This document shows, piece after piece, positions 56,900 to 64,000 of a stretch of 64,000 nucleotides of DNA. Each line of letters opens with the position of its first letter. Within the stretch, counting starts at the first letter, position 1. Source of the stretch: Rhodococcus jostii NBRC 16295 (lineage in GTDB: Bacteria > Actinomycetota > Actinomycetes > Mycobacteriales > Mycobacteriaceae); assembly GCF_001894825.1 (NCBI RefSeq), contig NZ_BCWY01000048.1, positions 1 to 64,000 of the forward strand, given 5' to 3'. The notes beneath the pieces were generated by a model. That model saw only the letters and a list, made by a program, of their open reading frames with translations, was not told where the DNA came from and ran no database searches. The position numbers were made by a program, and so were the translations under genes.

Positions 56900-57115
56900 T
56901 TATCCCGCCGCCCAGCTTCCCTTCGTGTACTCGCGATCCCCGCGCGGGTCCCGGTCGGTCGGAGCGGCTCGGCAATGGTCGACGAGCGAGACCTGTTCGT
57001 CCGGCTCCACCGGGTGCCGGTCCCGTTCGGCACAGTCGACGTGGCGAGCTTCCGCTAGACACTGCTGCTCCCAGTAGTTCTCCGAACGCGCCTGCGGAAT
57101 TCGCCGAACGTCCAT
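56900..57115 (-). CDS. Small hypothetical protein, 71 aa
   Basis: A short frame on the minus strand with a good ribosome binding site (GGGAGG eight bases before ATG 57115). The translation (MDVRRIPQARSENYWEQQ, CLAEARHVDCAERDRH, TDRDPRGDREYTKGS) is rich in Asp, Arg and Glu with three Cys and three His. There is no recognised domain. Codon third positions look coding on this strand. It converges on the ECF sigma gene, 27 bases apart. It may be real; confidence is limited by length. Confidence 0.45.
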   Translation of the reverse strand: MDVRRIPQARSENYWEQQCLAEARHVDCAERDRHPVEPDEQVSLVDHCRAAPTDRDPRGDREYTKGSWAAG

Positions 57116-57606
57116 GTGTCCGCCCTCCCAGGATTGCCAGGTCAAGTCGTTCCCTGGGGAACCCGGACCGCGGCGACCGTCACCCGTTCGCCGCGATCCG
57201 CACCCCACCAAATCGAGTCTCCACCGCACCCAGAACTCGAGACAGGGTCATTCGGCCCTACCACCCTCTGTCCTCCGCGGAGAAACACGATTCGGCCGCC
57301 CGGAATACCATCGGCACCGATGCCGTTGTACGACGCGACGGTGTTCGACCCAATGCCCCGGGTACCACATTGAAATCGTCGCCTCGAGCGACCACTTGCC
57401 GAGAGGCGCACTGGCGGGCACCGTCACCCTGACCAGGCAAGACCTACATTGTGTAGCGTTCATGGTCAGGAGTCGAAAGCCGCTGACACCACCCGGTGCC
57501 GGCGGCTTCTCGTGTTCGCCCCTCCGAATCGAGGTGTCCCTGCCGTCGTCCCGATTTCGAGACAACGAGGGAAGACGAACCCTGATCGCGGAACTATCGT
57601 CGAATC
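57116..57606. other. Intergenic region before the hemerythrin gene, no gene seen
   Basis: In this 491-base stretch I find no convincing coding frame; overlapping open frames on both strands have irregular composition and no ribosome binding site. A weak hairpin with arms near 57476-57482 and 57501-57507 (GCCGC/GCGGC) could be a terminator. The 3' end is close to the hemerythrin ATG and likely contains its promoter. Confidence 0.45.
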
Positions 57607-58194
57607 ATGCCTGACATCATCGAATTGATCTTCGAAGATCACGTGTGGTTCCGACAGCAGTTCGCCACGCTCGATGAACTGAAAGCCCGCCGCAGGCTCG
57701 ACATCGCGGCTGTCGAGGCAGTGTGGTCGTCGTTGGCGGAGCGTTTGGATCTGCATGCTTCGGCGGAAGAGGAGATCTTCTATCCGCAACTTCTCCGCGT
57801 CGGCGACGACGACGCCGAAGAGGAAACCCTCGACGCGATCGGAGATCACAACGATATCCGCGACGGCGTCAGTGACGCCGCCGAGTATCCCGTCGCGACC
57901 GAGAAGTGGTGGGCTGCCGTCGCTCGCACGCGTGTCGCCAACGACGAACACATGGCCGAGGAGGAACGAGAAGGCCTGGCCGATTTCCGCACGGCGCCGA
58001 AGGAGCTTCGGGTATCCCTCGGTCGCCGTTTCGCCGAATTCTTCGTCGTTCACCCGTCCACGTCGGGTGTCGACACCTCGGACAAGGATCCCGAGACGTA
58101 CGTGCGGGAAGTCGAACAGGACTTGGACCGAGAAGCGGACAGCGCCGACTCGGGTTCACTGCGAATCGGCAGCCTGAAAGGGCAAACGTGGTGA
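57607..58194 (+). CDS. Hemerythrin HHE domain protein
   Basis: A 195-residue protein with a hemerythrin-type four-helix domain. Putative di-iron ligands are His in FEDHVWFRQQF, His and Glu in DLHASAEEEIFYPQL, His in GDHNDIRDGV and His and Glu in ANDEHMAEEERE. The C-terminal about 50 residues are acidic and variable. It may sense or store oxygen or nitric oxide, or serve in iron protection. The stop overlaps the start of the following methyltransferase remnant (GTGA). No signal peptide. Confidence 0.9.
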   Translation: MPDIIELIFEDHVWFRQQFATLDELKARRRLDIAAVEAVWSSLAERLDLHASAEEEIFYPQLLRVGDDDAEEETLDAIGDHNDIRDGVSDAAEYPVATEKWWAAVARTRVANDEHMAEEEREGLADFRTAPKELRVSLGRRFAEFFVVHPSTSGVDTSDKDPETYVREVEQDLDREADSADSGSLRIGSLKGQTW

Positions 58195-58736
58195 GCCCCT
58201 TGCCAGACCGAGCAGCCCCGCCTACGCCGCATCGAGCCCGTGCCATGGCCGAGTCGTTCGGTGTGGACGCCGAACGCTACGACCGGACGCGACCTCCCTA
58301 CCCCGACACCCTGATCGAGCGGATCGTGTCCCACAGTCCCGGGCTCGACGTACTCGACGTCGGTTGCGGCACCGGCATCGAAGCACGCCAGTTCCGGGCG
58401 GCAGGTCGTCGGGTGCTCGGCTCGCCGTTCCCGGCCCCACCCTCAGGATCCTCCGCGGAGCTGTACCAGCCGATACTCGACAACGCCGCCGACGGAATCC
58501 GCAGGGTGCCCGGGTTCGGTGCCCCCGAGCAGTGGCGCTTCGATTGGGAACGGTCCTACACGCGGGACGAATGGCTCGACCAGCTGCCGACGTCCGGCGC
58601 ACTCACCCAGCTGCCGCCGGACAGCCTGGCAGAGCTGCAGGACGCTGTCGGGGTCGCGATCGACGCGATGGGCGGCAGCTTCACGATGCCCTACAGCACG
58701 GTCGCTGTCACCGCGGTGCGCACGAGCACCGTCTGA
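58191..58736 (+). pseudogene. SAM-dependent methyltransferase with internal deletion
   Basis: A 181-residue frame with the conserved class I methyltransferase start (AESFGVDAERYDRTRPPYP, then LDVLDVGCGTGIEARQF; motif I intact). Directly after GRRVLG the usual motifs II-V (about 80-90 residues, including the acidic ribose-binding loop and the substrate region) are missing. The protein resumes at SAELYQPILDNAADGIRR and ends normally with MPYSTVAVTAVRT. The reading frame is preserved, so the deletion is in-frame, but the SAM pocket cannot be complete. It starts at GTG 58191, overlapping the hemerythrin stop. GTG 58188 and ATG 58246 are alternatives. Full-length relatives are about 260 residues. 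Confidence 0.75.
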
Positions 58737-58844
58737 CCTCGGCAGCTGATCGACGGCTGCCGTCCAGGTCGGTAGTGTGGGATGTCATCCGGCCGCTTGT
58801 GGCGGCCACGCTTCCGGAGCGCCTCGATCGCACAGGAGGAGCGG

Positions 58845-59483
58845 ATGACGGAGACCGACACCTCGCAGGAAGAGCGTCTCGTCGACTCGTTGCGTGCACG
58901 TGACGAGTCGGCGTTCGCGGAACTGGTCGACCGGCACACGCCGATGATGCTGCGCGTGGCGCGCGGATACGTCGCCAGCAACGAGGTCGCCGAAGACGTC
59001 GTGCAGGAAACCTGGATCGCCGTGCTCCAGGGCATCGACCGATTCGAAGGCCGCTCGACGCTCCGCACCTGGTTGTTCCGGATCCTCGTCAACGTCGCCA
59101 AGAAACGCGGTCTGCGGGACCGGCACGATTCCGACGCCACCCTCGCCGCCTACACGGGTGGCGCCACCGTCGACCCGGCCCGGTTCCGGCCGGCCACCGA
59201 CCCGGAGGATGCGCATCACTGGGCGACACCACCGACCAGTTGGGCGCGGACCCCGGAGGGCTCGGTGCTCGGCGCGGAGGTCCTCGACGTCACCAGTCGC
59301 GAACTCGAGCACCTGCCCGAGCGACAGAAGGCTGTCGTCGTACTGCGCGACGTCCTCGGCTACGACGCCGAGGAAGTGTCCGAGATGCTCTCGATCACCC
59401 CGGCGAACCAGCGGGTGCTACTGCACCGGGGTCGGGCACACGTGCGTCAGGTGCTCGAGGATTATCTTGGAACGGGAGCGTGA
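58845..59483 (+). CDS. ECF sigma factor (RpoE-like)
   Basis: A 212-residue classical ECF sigma factor. Sigma2 spans about residues 25-95 (LVDRHTPMMLRVARGYVASNE, VVQETWIAVLQGIDRFEGRST, TWLFRILVNVAKKR) and sigma4 about 140-200 (LPERQKAVVVLRDVLGYDAEEVSEML, then NQRVLLHRGRAHVR). ATG 58845 has AGGAGGA four bases upstream. The anti-sigma gene follows after three bases. The target regulon is unknown; oxidative or envelope stress is typical for this arrangement. Confidence 0.94.
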   Translation: MTETDTSQEERLVDSLRARDESAFAELVDRHTPMMLRVARGYVASNEVAEDVVQETWIAVLQGIDRFEGRSTLRTWLFRILVNVAKKRGLRDRHDSDATLAAYTGGATVDPARFRPATDPEDAHHWATPPTSWARTPEGSVLGAEVLDVTSRELEHLPERQKAVVVLRDVLGYDAEEVSEMLSITPANQRVLLHRGRAHVRQVLEDYLGTGA

Positions 59484-59486
59484 AAC

Positions 59487-59711
59487 ATGGACTGCCAAGA
59501 TCTCGTCGAACTCGTCACGGCGTACCTCGAGGACGGCCTCGACCCGACCGCCCGGGACCGATTCGAAACCCACCTGGGCATATGCCCCGGATGCGCCAAC
59601 TACCTCGAACAGATGGAGCAGACGGTGCACACCCTCGGCGAGCTGCCCGCGGAGAAACTCGATCCGGCGCTGCGGGACCGCCTGCTCGCCGCGTTCCGTG
59701 AGTGGCGCTGA
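59487..59711 (+). CDS. Zinc-finger anti-sigma factor (ZAS family)
   Basis: A 74-residue cytoplasmic anti-sigma factor. The zinc motif HLGICPGC (H-x3-C-x2-C) is at about residues 29-36, with a further Cys3. It lacks a transmembrane helix, so it likely senses redox or metal conditions in the cytoplasm (RsrA-type) rather than an envelope signal. It follows the sigma gene by three bases and would release it upon zinc loss or disulphide formation. Confidence 0.88.
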   Translation: MDCQDLVELVTAYLEDGLDPTARDRFETHLGICPGCANYLEQMEQTVHTLGELPAEKLDPALRDRLLAAFREWR

Positions 59712-59829
59712 CCGCCGTCCGATTCAGCGAAAAAAATTGTCCGCCCGGGTGTAACGTTTCGTGCCCTCGCAGACACCGTTCGTATAGCCGTGGACGCTGG
59801 GCCCGCGGCATTCGGACAGGACCTCGACC

Positions 59830-60129
59830 ATGAGCACCTCACAGCTCCACCAGATCACCGCACACGCCACCAGCAGCACGCTGAACAAGCGCCTCGCCAC
59901 CGTCATGGTGGCTGCAGCCGCATTCGGCATCCTCCCCGTCGGCATCGCAGCCGCCACCACCCCGGCCGCCGCACACCCTGTAGCAGCAGTGAGCACCCAG
60001 GACATCGGCCGCGACATTCCCCGCGACGACGACGACCGAACCCGAGATCGTCAGCGCGACCAGCGGCAGGAACGCCGGTCCGAGAACATCGAGCCGGCGC
60101 CGTTTGCGTGGACCATCATCCCGATGTGA
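59830..60129 (+). CDS. Small secreted hypothetical protein, 99 aa
   Basis: A 99-residue protein with a likely signal peptide (residues about 20-48: LNKRLATVMVAAAAFGILPVG, cleavage near TPAAAHP), then a short, very charged segment rich in Asp, Arg and Gln (DDDDRTRDRQRDQRQERRSEN) and a hydrophobic tail. I recognise no domain. It lies downstream of the sigma/anti-sigma pair, 118 bases apart, and might be one of its targets, but no convincing ECF promoter match with correct spacing was found. Confidence 0.5.
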   Translation: MSTSQLHQITAHATSSTLNKRLATVMVAAAAFGILPVGIAAATTPAAAHPVAAVSTQDIGRDIPRDDDDRTRDRQRDQRQERRSENIEPAPFAWTIIPM

Positions 60130-60234
60130 CGATTGACGACTCGCATTCATGGGATCGACGCGCGAGCCGCCTTGCAATGCACTGGTTTTCGAGGCGCCGA
60201 CGCTCGCGCCTACCCTCTCGAGCCATTCGCCTGC

Positions 60235-60516
60235 CTAAGTGCGATAGGCGTCGGAGCGGTGTGAGATCGCGGTGACCTCTACCCTGCGGTTCGCATCGTC
60301 GATCAGGTACAGCACCCGATACGTGCCCCGGCGGGCACTGTCGGCCGGGGTCAACGGCGGCTCCAGCGGTTTTCCTACCCGCCGTGGGTTATCCAGAAGA
60401 GGACCGGTGACGAATTCGTACACCGCGGTCGCGACCTTCTCCGGCAACGTCGTCGACAACGCCCTCGCGGCCGACCGCGCCATCACCAATCGATACCGGC
60501 CTTCGGGCTCGCTCAC
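60235..60516 (-). CDS. RelE-type toxin of a toxin-antitoxin pair
   Basis: A 93-residue ParE/RelE superfamily toxin (RYRLVMARSAARALSTTLPEK, NPRRVGKPL, RRGTYRVLYLIDDANRRVEV, SHRSDAYRT). The beta-sheet basic surface and terminal Tyr/Arg residues of mRNA interferases are present. The start is GTG 60516, overlapping the antitoxin stop (GTGA). It is expected to cleave ribosome-bound mRNA when free of antitoxin. The gene order antitoxin-toxin is typical. Confidence 0.9.
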   Translation of the reverse strand: MSEPEGRYRLVMARSAARALSTTLPEKVATAVYEFVTGPLLDNPRRVGKPLEPPLTPADSARRGTYRVLYLIDDANRRVEVTAISHRSDAYRT

Positions 60517-60803
60517 TCGCCCGCCGACCGAGCGTCACGCATCATCTGCGCGAGCTCGTGGGCATCGACGACATCTCCACTCTCGACCTCGGTGCGCCCG
60601 GCAAAATGTGCTGCCAGCAGATCAGTATCCGACAACACCGCGATCGTCTCCCGCAACGCGTCGTAGTCGTCGGCGCCCAGCAGGACCGCAGCGCGGTGCC
60701 CGTTGCGGGTGATCTCGAACCGCTCGTGCGTGCGCTCGGCCTCGTCGACCAACCTAGACAGCTGCGCACGGGCATCAGCAACAGGAAGTGTCGTCATGTA
60801 CAT
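60513..60803 (-). CDS. Phd/YefM-type antitoxin
   Basis: A 96-residue antitoxin with a Phd/YefM N-terminal DNA-binding domain (TTLPVADARAQLSRLVDEAERT, then ITRNGHRAAVLLGADDYDAL) and a flexible C-terminal toxin-binding tail. ATG 60803 lacks a ribosome binding site and follows an AT-rich stretch, so the message may be leaderless; ATG 60797 is alternative. Palindromic elements CTAGGCTAG and ATGTACAT surround the start and probably serve as its operator. It neutralises the RelE-type toxin downstream. Confidence 0.9.
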   Translation of the reverse strand: MYMTTLPVADARAQLSRLVDEAERTHERFEITRNGHRAAVLLGADDYDALRETIAVLSDTDLLAAHFAGRTEVESGDVVDAHELAQMMRDARSAGE

Positions 60804-60932
60804 AATTCTAGCCTAGATCGGCAACCGATACAGACAGGTTGACAACTTCCGAAATTCATACGCAAATGCGCAGTACTGCAGCTCCCACCCGGCGTGTCGC
60901 ATGCAGTTCTGCGCACTCGAGCTCCTGCACAG

Positions 60933-62096
60933 TCACTCTGCGACCGAGAGGTTCTCGTAGACGGTGGCGTTGGCCATGCCGCCGCCTTCGCACATCGTCT
61001 GCAGTCCGTAGCGGATTCCGTTGGCGCGCAGGTAATGCACGAGAGTGGTGGCCAAGCGTGCCCCGGATCCGCCGAGCGGGTGACCGAGCGCGATCGCACC
61101 GCCGAGCGGGTTCACCCGGTCTTCGGGAGCCCCGGTCGCCCGCAGCCATGCGCCCACCACACTGGCGAACGCCTCGTTGACCTCGAATGCTCCGATGTCG
61201 TCGAGGGTCAGCCCGGCCCGCTCGAGCACCCGCGCGGTGGCGGGGATCGGGCCGGCCAGCATCGTGACGGGGTCGTCGCCGACCACCGTCGCGGTGTGCA
61301 CCCGGGCGATCGGGGACAGTCCCAGTTGCCGGGCGCGCTCGCCGGACATCACCAGCAGCGCGGCCGCGCCGTCGGAGATCTGCGATGCGTTACCCGCGGT
61401 GATGCGGCCGTCCTCGGGAAGGATCGGGTCCAACTGGCCCAGCTTCTCCAGGGTCGAGGCCCGGCGAATTCCCTCGTCGGCCTCGAGCTTGGTTCCGTCC
61501 GGGAGGGTCACGGGCGCGATCTCGCCGGTGAAGCGACCCTCGTCGAGGGCCTGCGCGGCCCGCTGGTGCGAGCGCAGGCTGTACTCGTCGAGCCAGGTGC
61601 GGCTCAGCTCGTACCTGGTGGCGAGGGACTCTGCGCCGCGAATCTGGTTGAACTCGATTCCGCTGTAACGCTGCTTGATTGCGTCGCTGTTCGCGTCACC
61701 GAGGCCGACGCGTCGCGCCGACCCCATCGGGATCCGGGTCATCGACTCGACGCCACCGGCAACCGCGATGTCGTATTGGCCGGAGATCACGCCCGCGGCG
61801 GCGAAATGCAGTGCCTGCTGGCTCGAGCCGCACTGCCGCTCGATCGTGGTGCCGGGAACCGACTCGGGCCATCCGGCGGCGAGAACCGCGTTCCGGGCGA
61901 TGTTGCCCGCCTGCTCCCCGACCTGACCGACGCATCCCCACACGACGTCGTCGACCGAACCGGCCTCGATGCCCGCTCGGTCGAGCAGTGCGTTCAGGAC
62001 TGTGGCGGACAGGTCGACGGGGTGGACGTCCGCCAGGCCGCCCTTGCGGCGGGCGACGGGGCTCCGGACGGCTTCGACGATGACTGCATCACGCAT
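60933..62096 (-). CDS. Acetyl-CoA C-acyltransferase (thiolase)
   Basis: A 387-residue degradative thiolase of the FadA type. The nucleophilic Cys89 is in ERQCGSSQQALHF, the catalytic His in GGAIALGHPLGGSGAR, and the second Cys in TMCEGGGMAN. It catalyses the last step of beta-oxidation: thiolysis of a 3-oxoacyl-CoA. It is the most downstream gene of the co-directional set with the crotonase, SDR and acyl-CoA dehydrogenase (30 bases behind the crotonase). The set resembles operons for branched, cyclic or steroid side-chain acyl-CoA degradation, but the acyl substrate is not evident. Confidence 0.93.
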   Translation of the reverse strand: MRDAVIVEAVRSPVARRKGGLADVHPVDLSATVLNALLDRAGIEAGSVDDVVWGCVGQVGEQAGNIARNAVLAAGWPESVPGTTIERQCGSSQQALHFAAAGVISGQYDIAVAGGVESMTRIPMGSARRVGLGDANSDAIKQRYSGIEFNQIRGAESLATRYELSRTWLDEYSLRSHQRAAQALDEGRFTGEIAPVTLPDGTKLEADEGIRRASTLEKLGQLDPILPEDGRITAGNASQISDGAAALLVMSGERARQLGLSPIARVHTATVVGDDPVTMLAGPIPATARVLERAGLTLDDIGAFEVNEAFASVVGAWLRATGAPEDRVNPLGGAIALGHPLGGSGARLATTLVHYLRANGIRYGLQTMCEGGGMANATVYENLSVAE

Positions 62097-62126
62097 GGTG
62101 TGTTCCTGTTCTTTCGTTCTCGGTGA

Positions 62127-62906
62127 TCACGTCGCGGTCCAGACCGGGGTGCGGCGTTCGGTGAACGCGGCCGCCCCTTCACGCGCGTCGTGGGAGTCGA
62201 ACACCGGCATCACGATCTGCCGGGTTCGTTCGAAGTGCTCCGCAGCCGGCCAGCCGGGGGACTCGTCCACGACCTTCTTGCTGGCCCGGACTGCGAGCGG
62301 TCCGTTGTCGGCGATCTCCTCGGCGAGTTCGAGCGCCGCCGCCAGCACCCCGCCCTCCGCGGCCAGCCGGTTGACCAGGCCGAGCGGGTGCAGCTGCTCG
62401 GCGGTCATCGCCTTGCCGGTGAGCACCATCTCGAGCGCGACAGCCCGGGGCAGTCGGGCGGGCAGCCGGGTCAGTCCACCCGCGGCGGCGACCAGACCAC
62501 GCCGGACCTCGGGCAGGCCGAACGTCGCGGTCGGCGCGGCGACGACGAGGTCCGCGGCCAGCACGATCTCGAATCCGCCGGCGAGGGCGGGACCGTCGAC
62601 TGCGGCGATGAGGGGTGTGGCGGGAGTCGCCTCGACGAGACCGGCAAACCCTCGACCCTCGACGCGTGGGCTCTCGCCCCGCAGGAATGCCTTGAGATCC
62701 ATACCGGCGCAGAAGTATCCGCCGGCTCCGGTGATCACGCCGACCCGCAGGGCCGGATCGGTGTCGAGCAGCTCGACCGCCGCGGCGACCGCCTGTGCGA
62801 CCGCGCCGTTCACCGCGTTGCGCGCGTCGGGGCGGTTGAGGGTGATCACCAGCACCGGTCCCACCCGCTCGGTCAGCACGACCGGTGCAGGTGTCTCGTC
62901 GGTCAC
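62127..62906 (-). CDS. Enoyl-CoA hydratase/isomerase (crotonase family)
   Basis: A 259-residue crotonase-fold enzyme with normal length. The oxyanion holes lie around YFCAGMDLKAFLRG and AAVDGPALAGGFEIVLAADLVV, and the glutamate region reads FGLPEVRRGLVAAAGG. It likely hydrates a trans-2-enoyl-CoA or isomerises a 3-enoyl-CoA. The ATG overlaps the SDR stop (ATGA). It lies between the SDR and the thiolase, forming a beta-oxidation module together with the acyl-CoA dehydrogenase upstream. Confidence 0.92.
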   Translation of the reverse strand: MTDETPAPVVLTERVGPVLVITLNRPDARNAVNGAVAQAVAAAVELLDTDPALRVGVITGAGGYFCAGMDLKAFLRGESPRVEGRGFAGLVEATPATPLIAAVDGPALAGGFEIVLAADLVVAAPTATFGLPEVRRGLVAAAGGLTRLPARLPRAVALEMVLTGKAMTAEQLHPLGLVNRLAAEGGVLAAALELAEEIADNGPLAVRASKKVVDESPGWPAAEHFERTRQIVMPVFDSHDAREGAAAFTERRTPVWTAT

Positions 62907-63667
62907 CTGGGTGCCATCCGGATCGCGCCGTCGAGGCGGATCGTCTCGCCGTTGAGCATGCCGTTCTCGATGATGTGCGCGGCCAGCGCGGCGAACTCGG
63001 AGGGCTCGCCCAGCCGCTGCGGGTGCGGGACCGAGGCGGCCAAGGCGTCGCGGATGTCGTCACGAGCATTGAGCAACAACGGTGTTGCGAACACCCCGGG
63101 CGCGATGGTGCACACCCGGATCCCGACACCGGCGAGGTCGCGGGCGGCGGGCAGGGTCATTCCGACGATTCCGGCTTTGGACGTCGCATAGTTGATCTGC
63201 CCGATCTGCCCCTCGTAGGCAGCGACGGAGGCGGTCAGGACACACACGCCGCGGTCGCCGTCCAGCGGTTCGTTCGCGGCCATCGCCTCGGCCGCGAACC
63301 GCAGCACGTTGAAGGTGCCGATCACGTTGAGCCGGATCACCGACTCGAACGGCTCGAGCTCGGCGGCCTTGCGATCCTTGGTGAGGACACGCATGGGCCT
63401 ACCGCGGCCGGCGCAGTGCACGACGGCCCGCACCGGGCCGGTCTCGGCGGCTGCCGTGAAGGCCGCGGCGACGGCGTCCCCGTCGGTCACGTCGGTCGGC
63501 ACGAACCGCGCTGCCGCGCCCAGCGCCTCGGCCTGCTCGTCCCCGGACGAGCCGGGAAGGTCGAGCAGGGTGACGGTGGCGCCGGCCTCGACCAGGCGGG
63601 TTGCGGTGGCCAGTCCGAGTCCGGATGCGCCGCCGGTGACGACGGCGTTGATGTCCTTGATCTGCAT
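62903..63667 (-). CDS. Short-chain dehydrogenase (3-hydroxyacyl-CoA dehydrogenase type)
   Basis: A 254-residue classical SDR. The cofactor motif TGGASGLGLATA is at about residues 10-21, the NAD adenine Asp in LLDLPGS follows, and the catalytic Ser/Tyr/Lys are in TASVAAYEGQIGQINYATSKAG (YxxxK: YATSK). It closely resembles type II 3-hydroxyacyl-CoA dehydrogenases and would oxidise the hydroxyacyl-CoA formed by the crotonase. ATG 63667 lies 82 bases after the acyl-CoA dehydrogenase stop, the gap being empty except for a possible ribosome binding site. Its stop overlaps the crotonase start. Confidence 0.92.
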   Translation of the reverse strand: MQIKDINAVVTGGASGLGLATATRLVEAGATVTLLDLPGSSGDEQAEALGAAARFVPTDVTDGDAVAAAFTAAAETGPVRAVVHCAGRGRPMRVLTKDRKAAELEPFESVIRLNVIGTFNVLRFAAEAMAANEPLDGDRGVCVLTASVAAYEGQIGQINYATSKAGIVGMTLPAARDLAGVGIRVCTIAPGVFATPLLLNARDDIRDALAASVPHPQRLGEPSEFAALAAHIIENGMLNGETIRLDGAIRMAPR

Positions 63668-63749
63668 GGAGAAGGTCTTTCGGGGTTGTCCGGGCGCGTG
63701 GCGTCCGGGGTGGGAACGGTGTGTGGCCCGTCGGGGCGGAATGGGATGC

Positions 63750-64000
63750 CTACAGACCCATCGACTTCGAGATGACGCTCTTCATGACCTCGCTGGTGCC
63801 ACCGAAGATCCGGGTGACGCGGGCGTCGGCGTACAGCCGCGCGATCGGGTACTCGCTCATGTAGCCGTAGCCGCCGTGCACCTGCAGACACTTGTCGATG
63901 ACCCGGGCCTGCATCTCCGTGCAGAACAGCTTCACCTTGGCCGCGTCGGCGGGAGTGAGGGTGCCGCCGTCCAGCGCGATCAGCGCCTGGTCGACCAGTG
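63750..64000 (-). CDS. Acyl-CoA dehydrogenase, C-terminal part (partial)
   Basis: The frame is open to the right edge, so only the last about 83 residues are visible. They carry the C-terminal FAD/acyl-CoA hallmarks: AKLFCTEMQARV-type helix (KVKLFCTEMQ), the LQVHGGYGYMSEYPIARLYADARV loop and RIFGGTSEVMKSVI at the end. The enzyme catalyses the first oxidation of an acyl-CoA and passes electrons to ETF. It is the first visible gene of the leftward beta-oxidation operon with the SDR, crotonase and thiolase. Confidence 0.93.
   Translation of the reverse strand, partial: LVDQALIALDGGTLTPADAAKVKLFCTEMQARVIDKCLQVHGGYGYMSEYPIARLYADARVTRIFGGTSEVMKSVISKSMGL

Noticed and set aside
57114..57614. Plus-strand 166-codon frame ahead of the hemerythrin gene
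   Set aside because: There is no ribosome binding site, low-complexity Ser/Arg/Pro composition, and it runs into the hemerythrin start in another frame.
59748..59790. GTAAC ... CGTT elements upstream of the small secreted protein, considered as an ECF sigma promoter
   Set aside because: The elements are 21 bases apart, longer than the 16-18 usually required, and the sigma factor's own upstream region does not carry the same motif.
1..64000. Search for CRISPR arrays, tRNA genes, integrases, intact insertion sequences and attachment sites
   Set aside because: No regularly spaced repeat array, no cloverleaf-like sequence, no transposase or integrase frame and no long flanking direct repeats were seen; the scars at 22.77 kb and 48.6 kb show no IS remnant.

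Overview
The window is a high-GC, densely coded actinobacterial chromosome segment, most likely Rhodococcus of the jostii/opacus group. The reasons are a WS/DGAT acyltransferase with HHxxxDG, a DinB-type mycothiol-dependent enzyme family member, a DUF222 (13E12-type) protein, two Rv1733c-family membrane proteins, a Streptomyces/Rhodococcus-type cholesterol oxidase homologue, many catabolic enzymes with their own regulators, and frequent GTG/TTG starts with ATGA or GTGA overlaps. No tRNA, rRNA, CRISPR array, intact IS element or prophage gene was seen. The sequence fits catabolic 'accessory core' DNA rather than a mobile island.

Layout. 1-4 kb: DUF222 protein, Old Yellow Enzyme reductase, small unknown genes. 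3.7-6.8 kb: TetR regulator divergent from an APC permease and nitrilase pair. 6.9-10.6 kb: diguanylate cyclase, EamA exporter/LysR divergent pair, Rv1733c-family protein. 10.6-14.5 kb: secreted Tat-lipoprotein intradiol dioxygenase, arsRacr3arsC arsenic operon with tandem ArsR boxes, second Rv1733c protein. 14.6-22.5 kb: an aromatic catabolic block (DUF3500, FAD monooxygenase, FAH-family hydrolase, MFS importer, GntR regulator with a 16-bp palindromic operator, a quercetinase-type bicupin, an alpha/beta hydrolase). It is followed by a scar with a TetR C-terminal remnant and what looks like an alpha-L-rhamnosidase C-terminal remnant. 22.9-26 kb: pirin, VOC protein, MarR, AhpD-like and YceI genes, the last four tied together by repeated MarR-type palindromes.

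26-36.5 kb: a small zinc-ribbon pair; IclR divergent from scoA-scoB-thiolase (ketone body/acetoacetate use); a crotonase with its TetR; a sugar/polyol block (SP-family MFS, Usp, two Gfo/Idh/MocA dehydrogenases, P-loop kinase). 36.9-42.8 kb: WS/DGAT, mycothiol-type enzyme, exonuclease III, cholesterol-oxidase-type GMC enzyme, TetR. 42.8-46.7 kb: APC permease, TetR and YtcJ-type amidohydrolase sharing three identical 7-5-7 operators. 46.8-55 kb: a long co-directional operon behind a structured leader: MHS transporter, wrecked GntR regulator, nitrilase with a missing catalytic lysine, DUF2848, HpaB-type monooxygenase, cupin, flavin reductase, second nitrilase, APC permease. This is likely a pathway for a nitrogen-containing (hetero)aromatic compound. 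55-60.8 kb: ECF42-type sigma factor with its YCII/DGPF partner, hemerythrin, an internally deleted methyltransferase, a second ECF sigma/anti-sigma pair, a small secreted protein, and a RelE/Phd-type toxin-antitoxin pair. 60.9-64 kb: a beta-oxidation-type operon (acyl-CoA dehydrogenase, SDR, crotonase, thiolase) running off the right edge.

The most interesting themes are (i) a probable flavonoid/rutin catabolic locus with an eroded edge, (ii) the 47-55 kb operon with its structured leader and damaged regulator, and (iii) several small regulons whose operators can be read directly from repeated palindromes.
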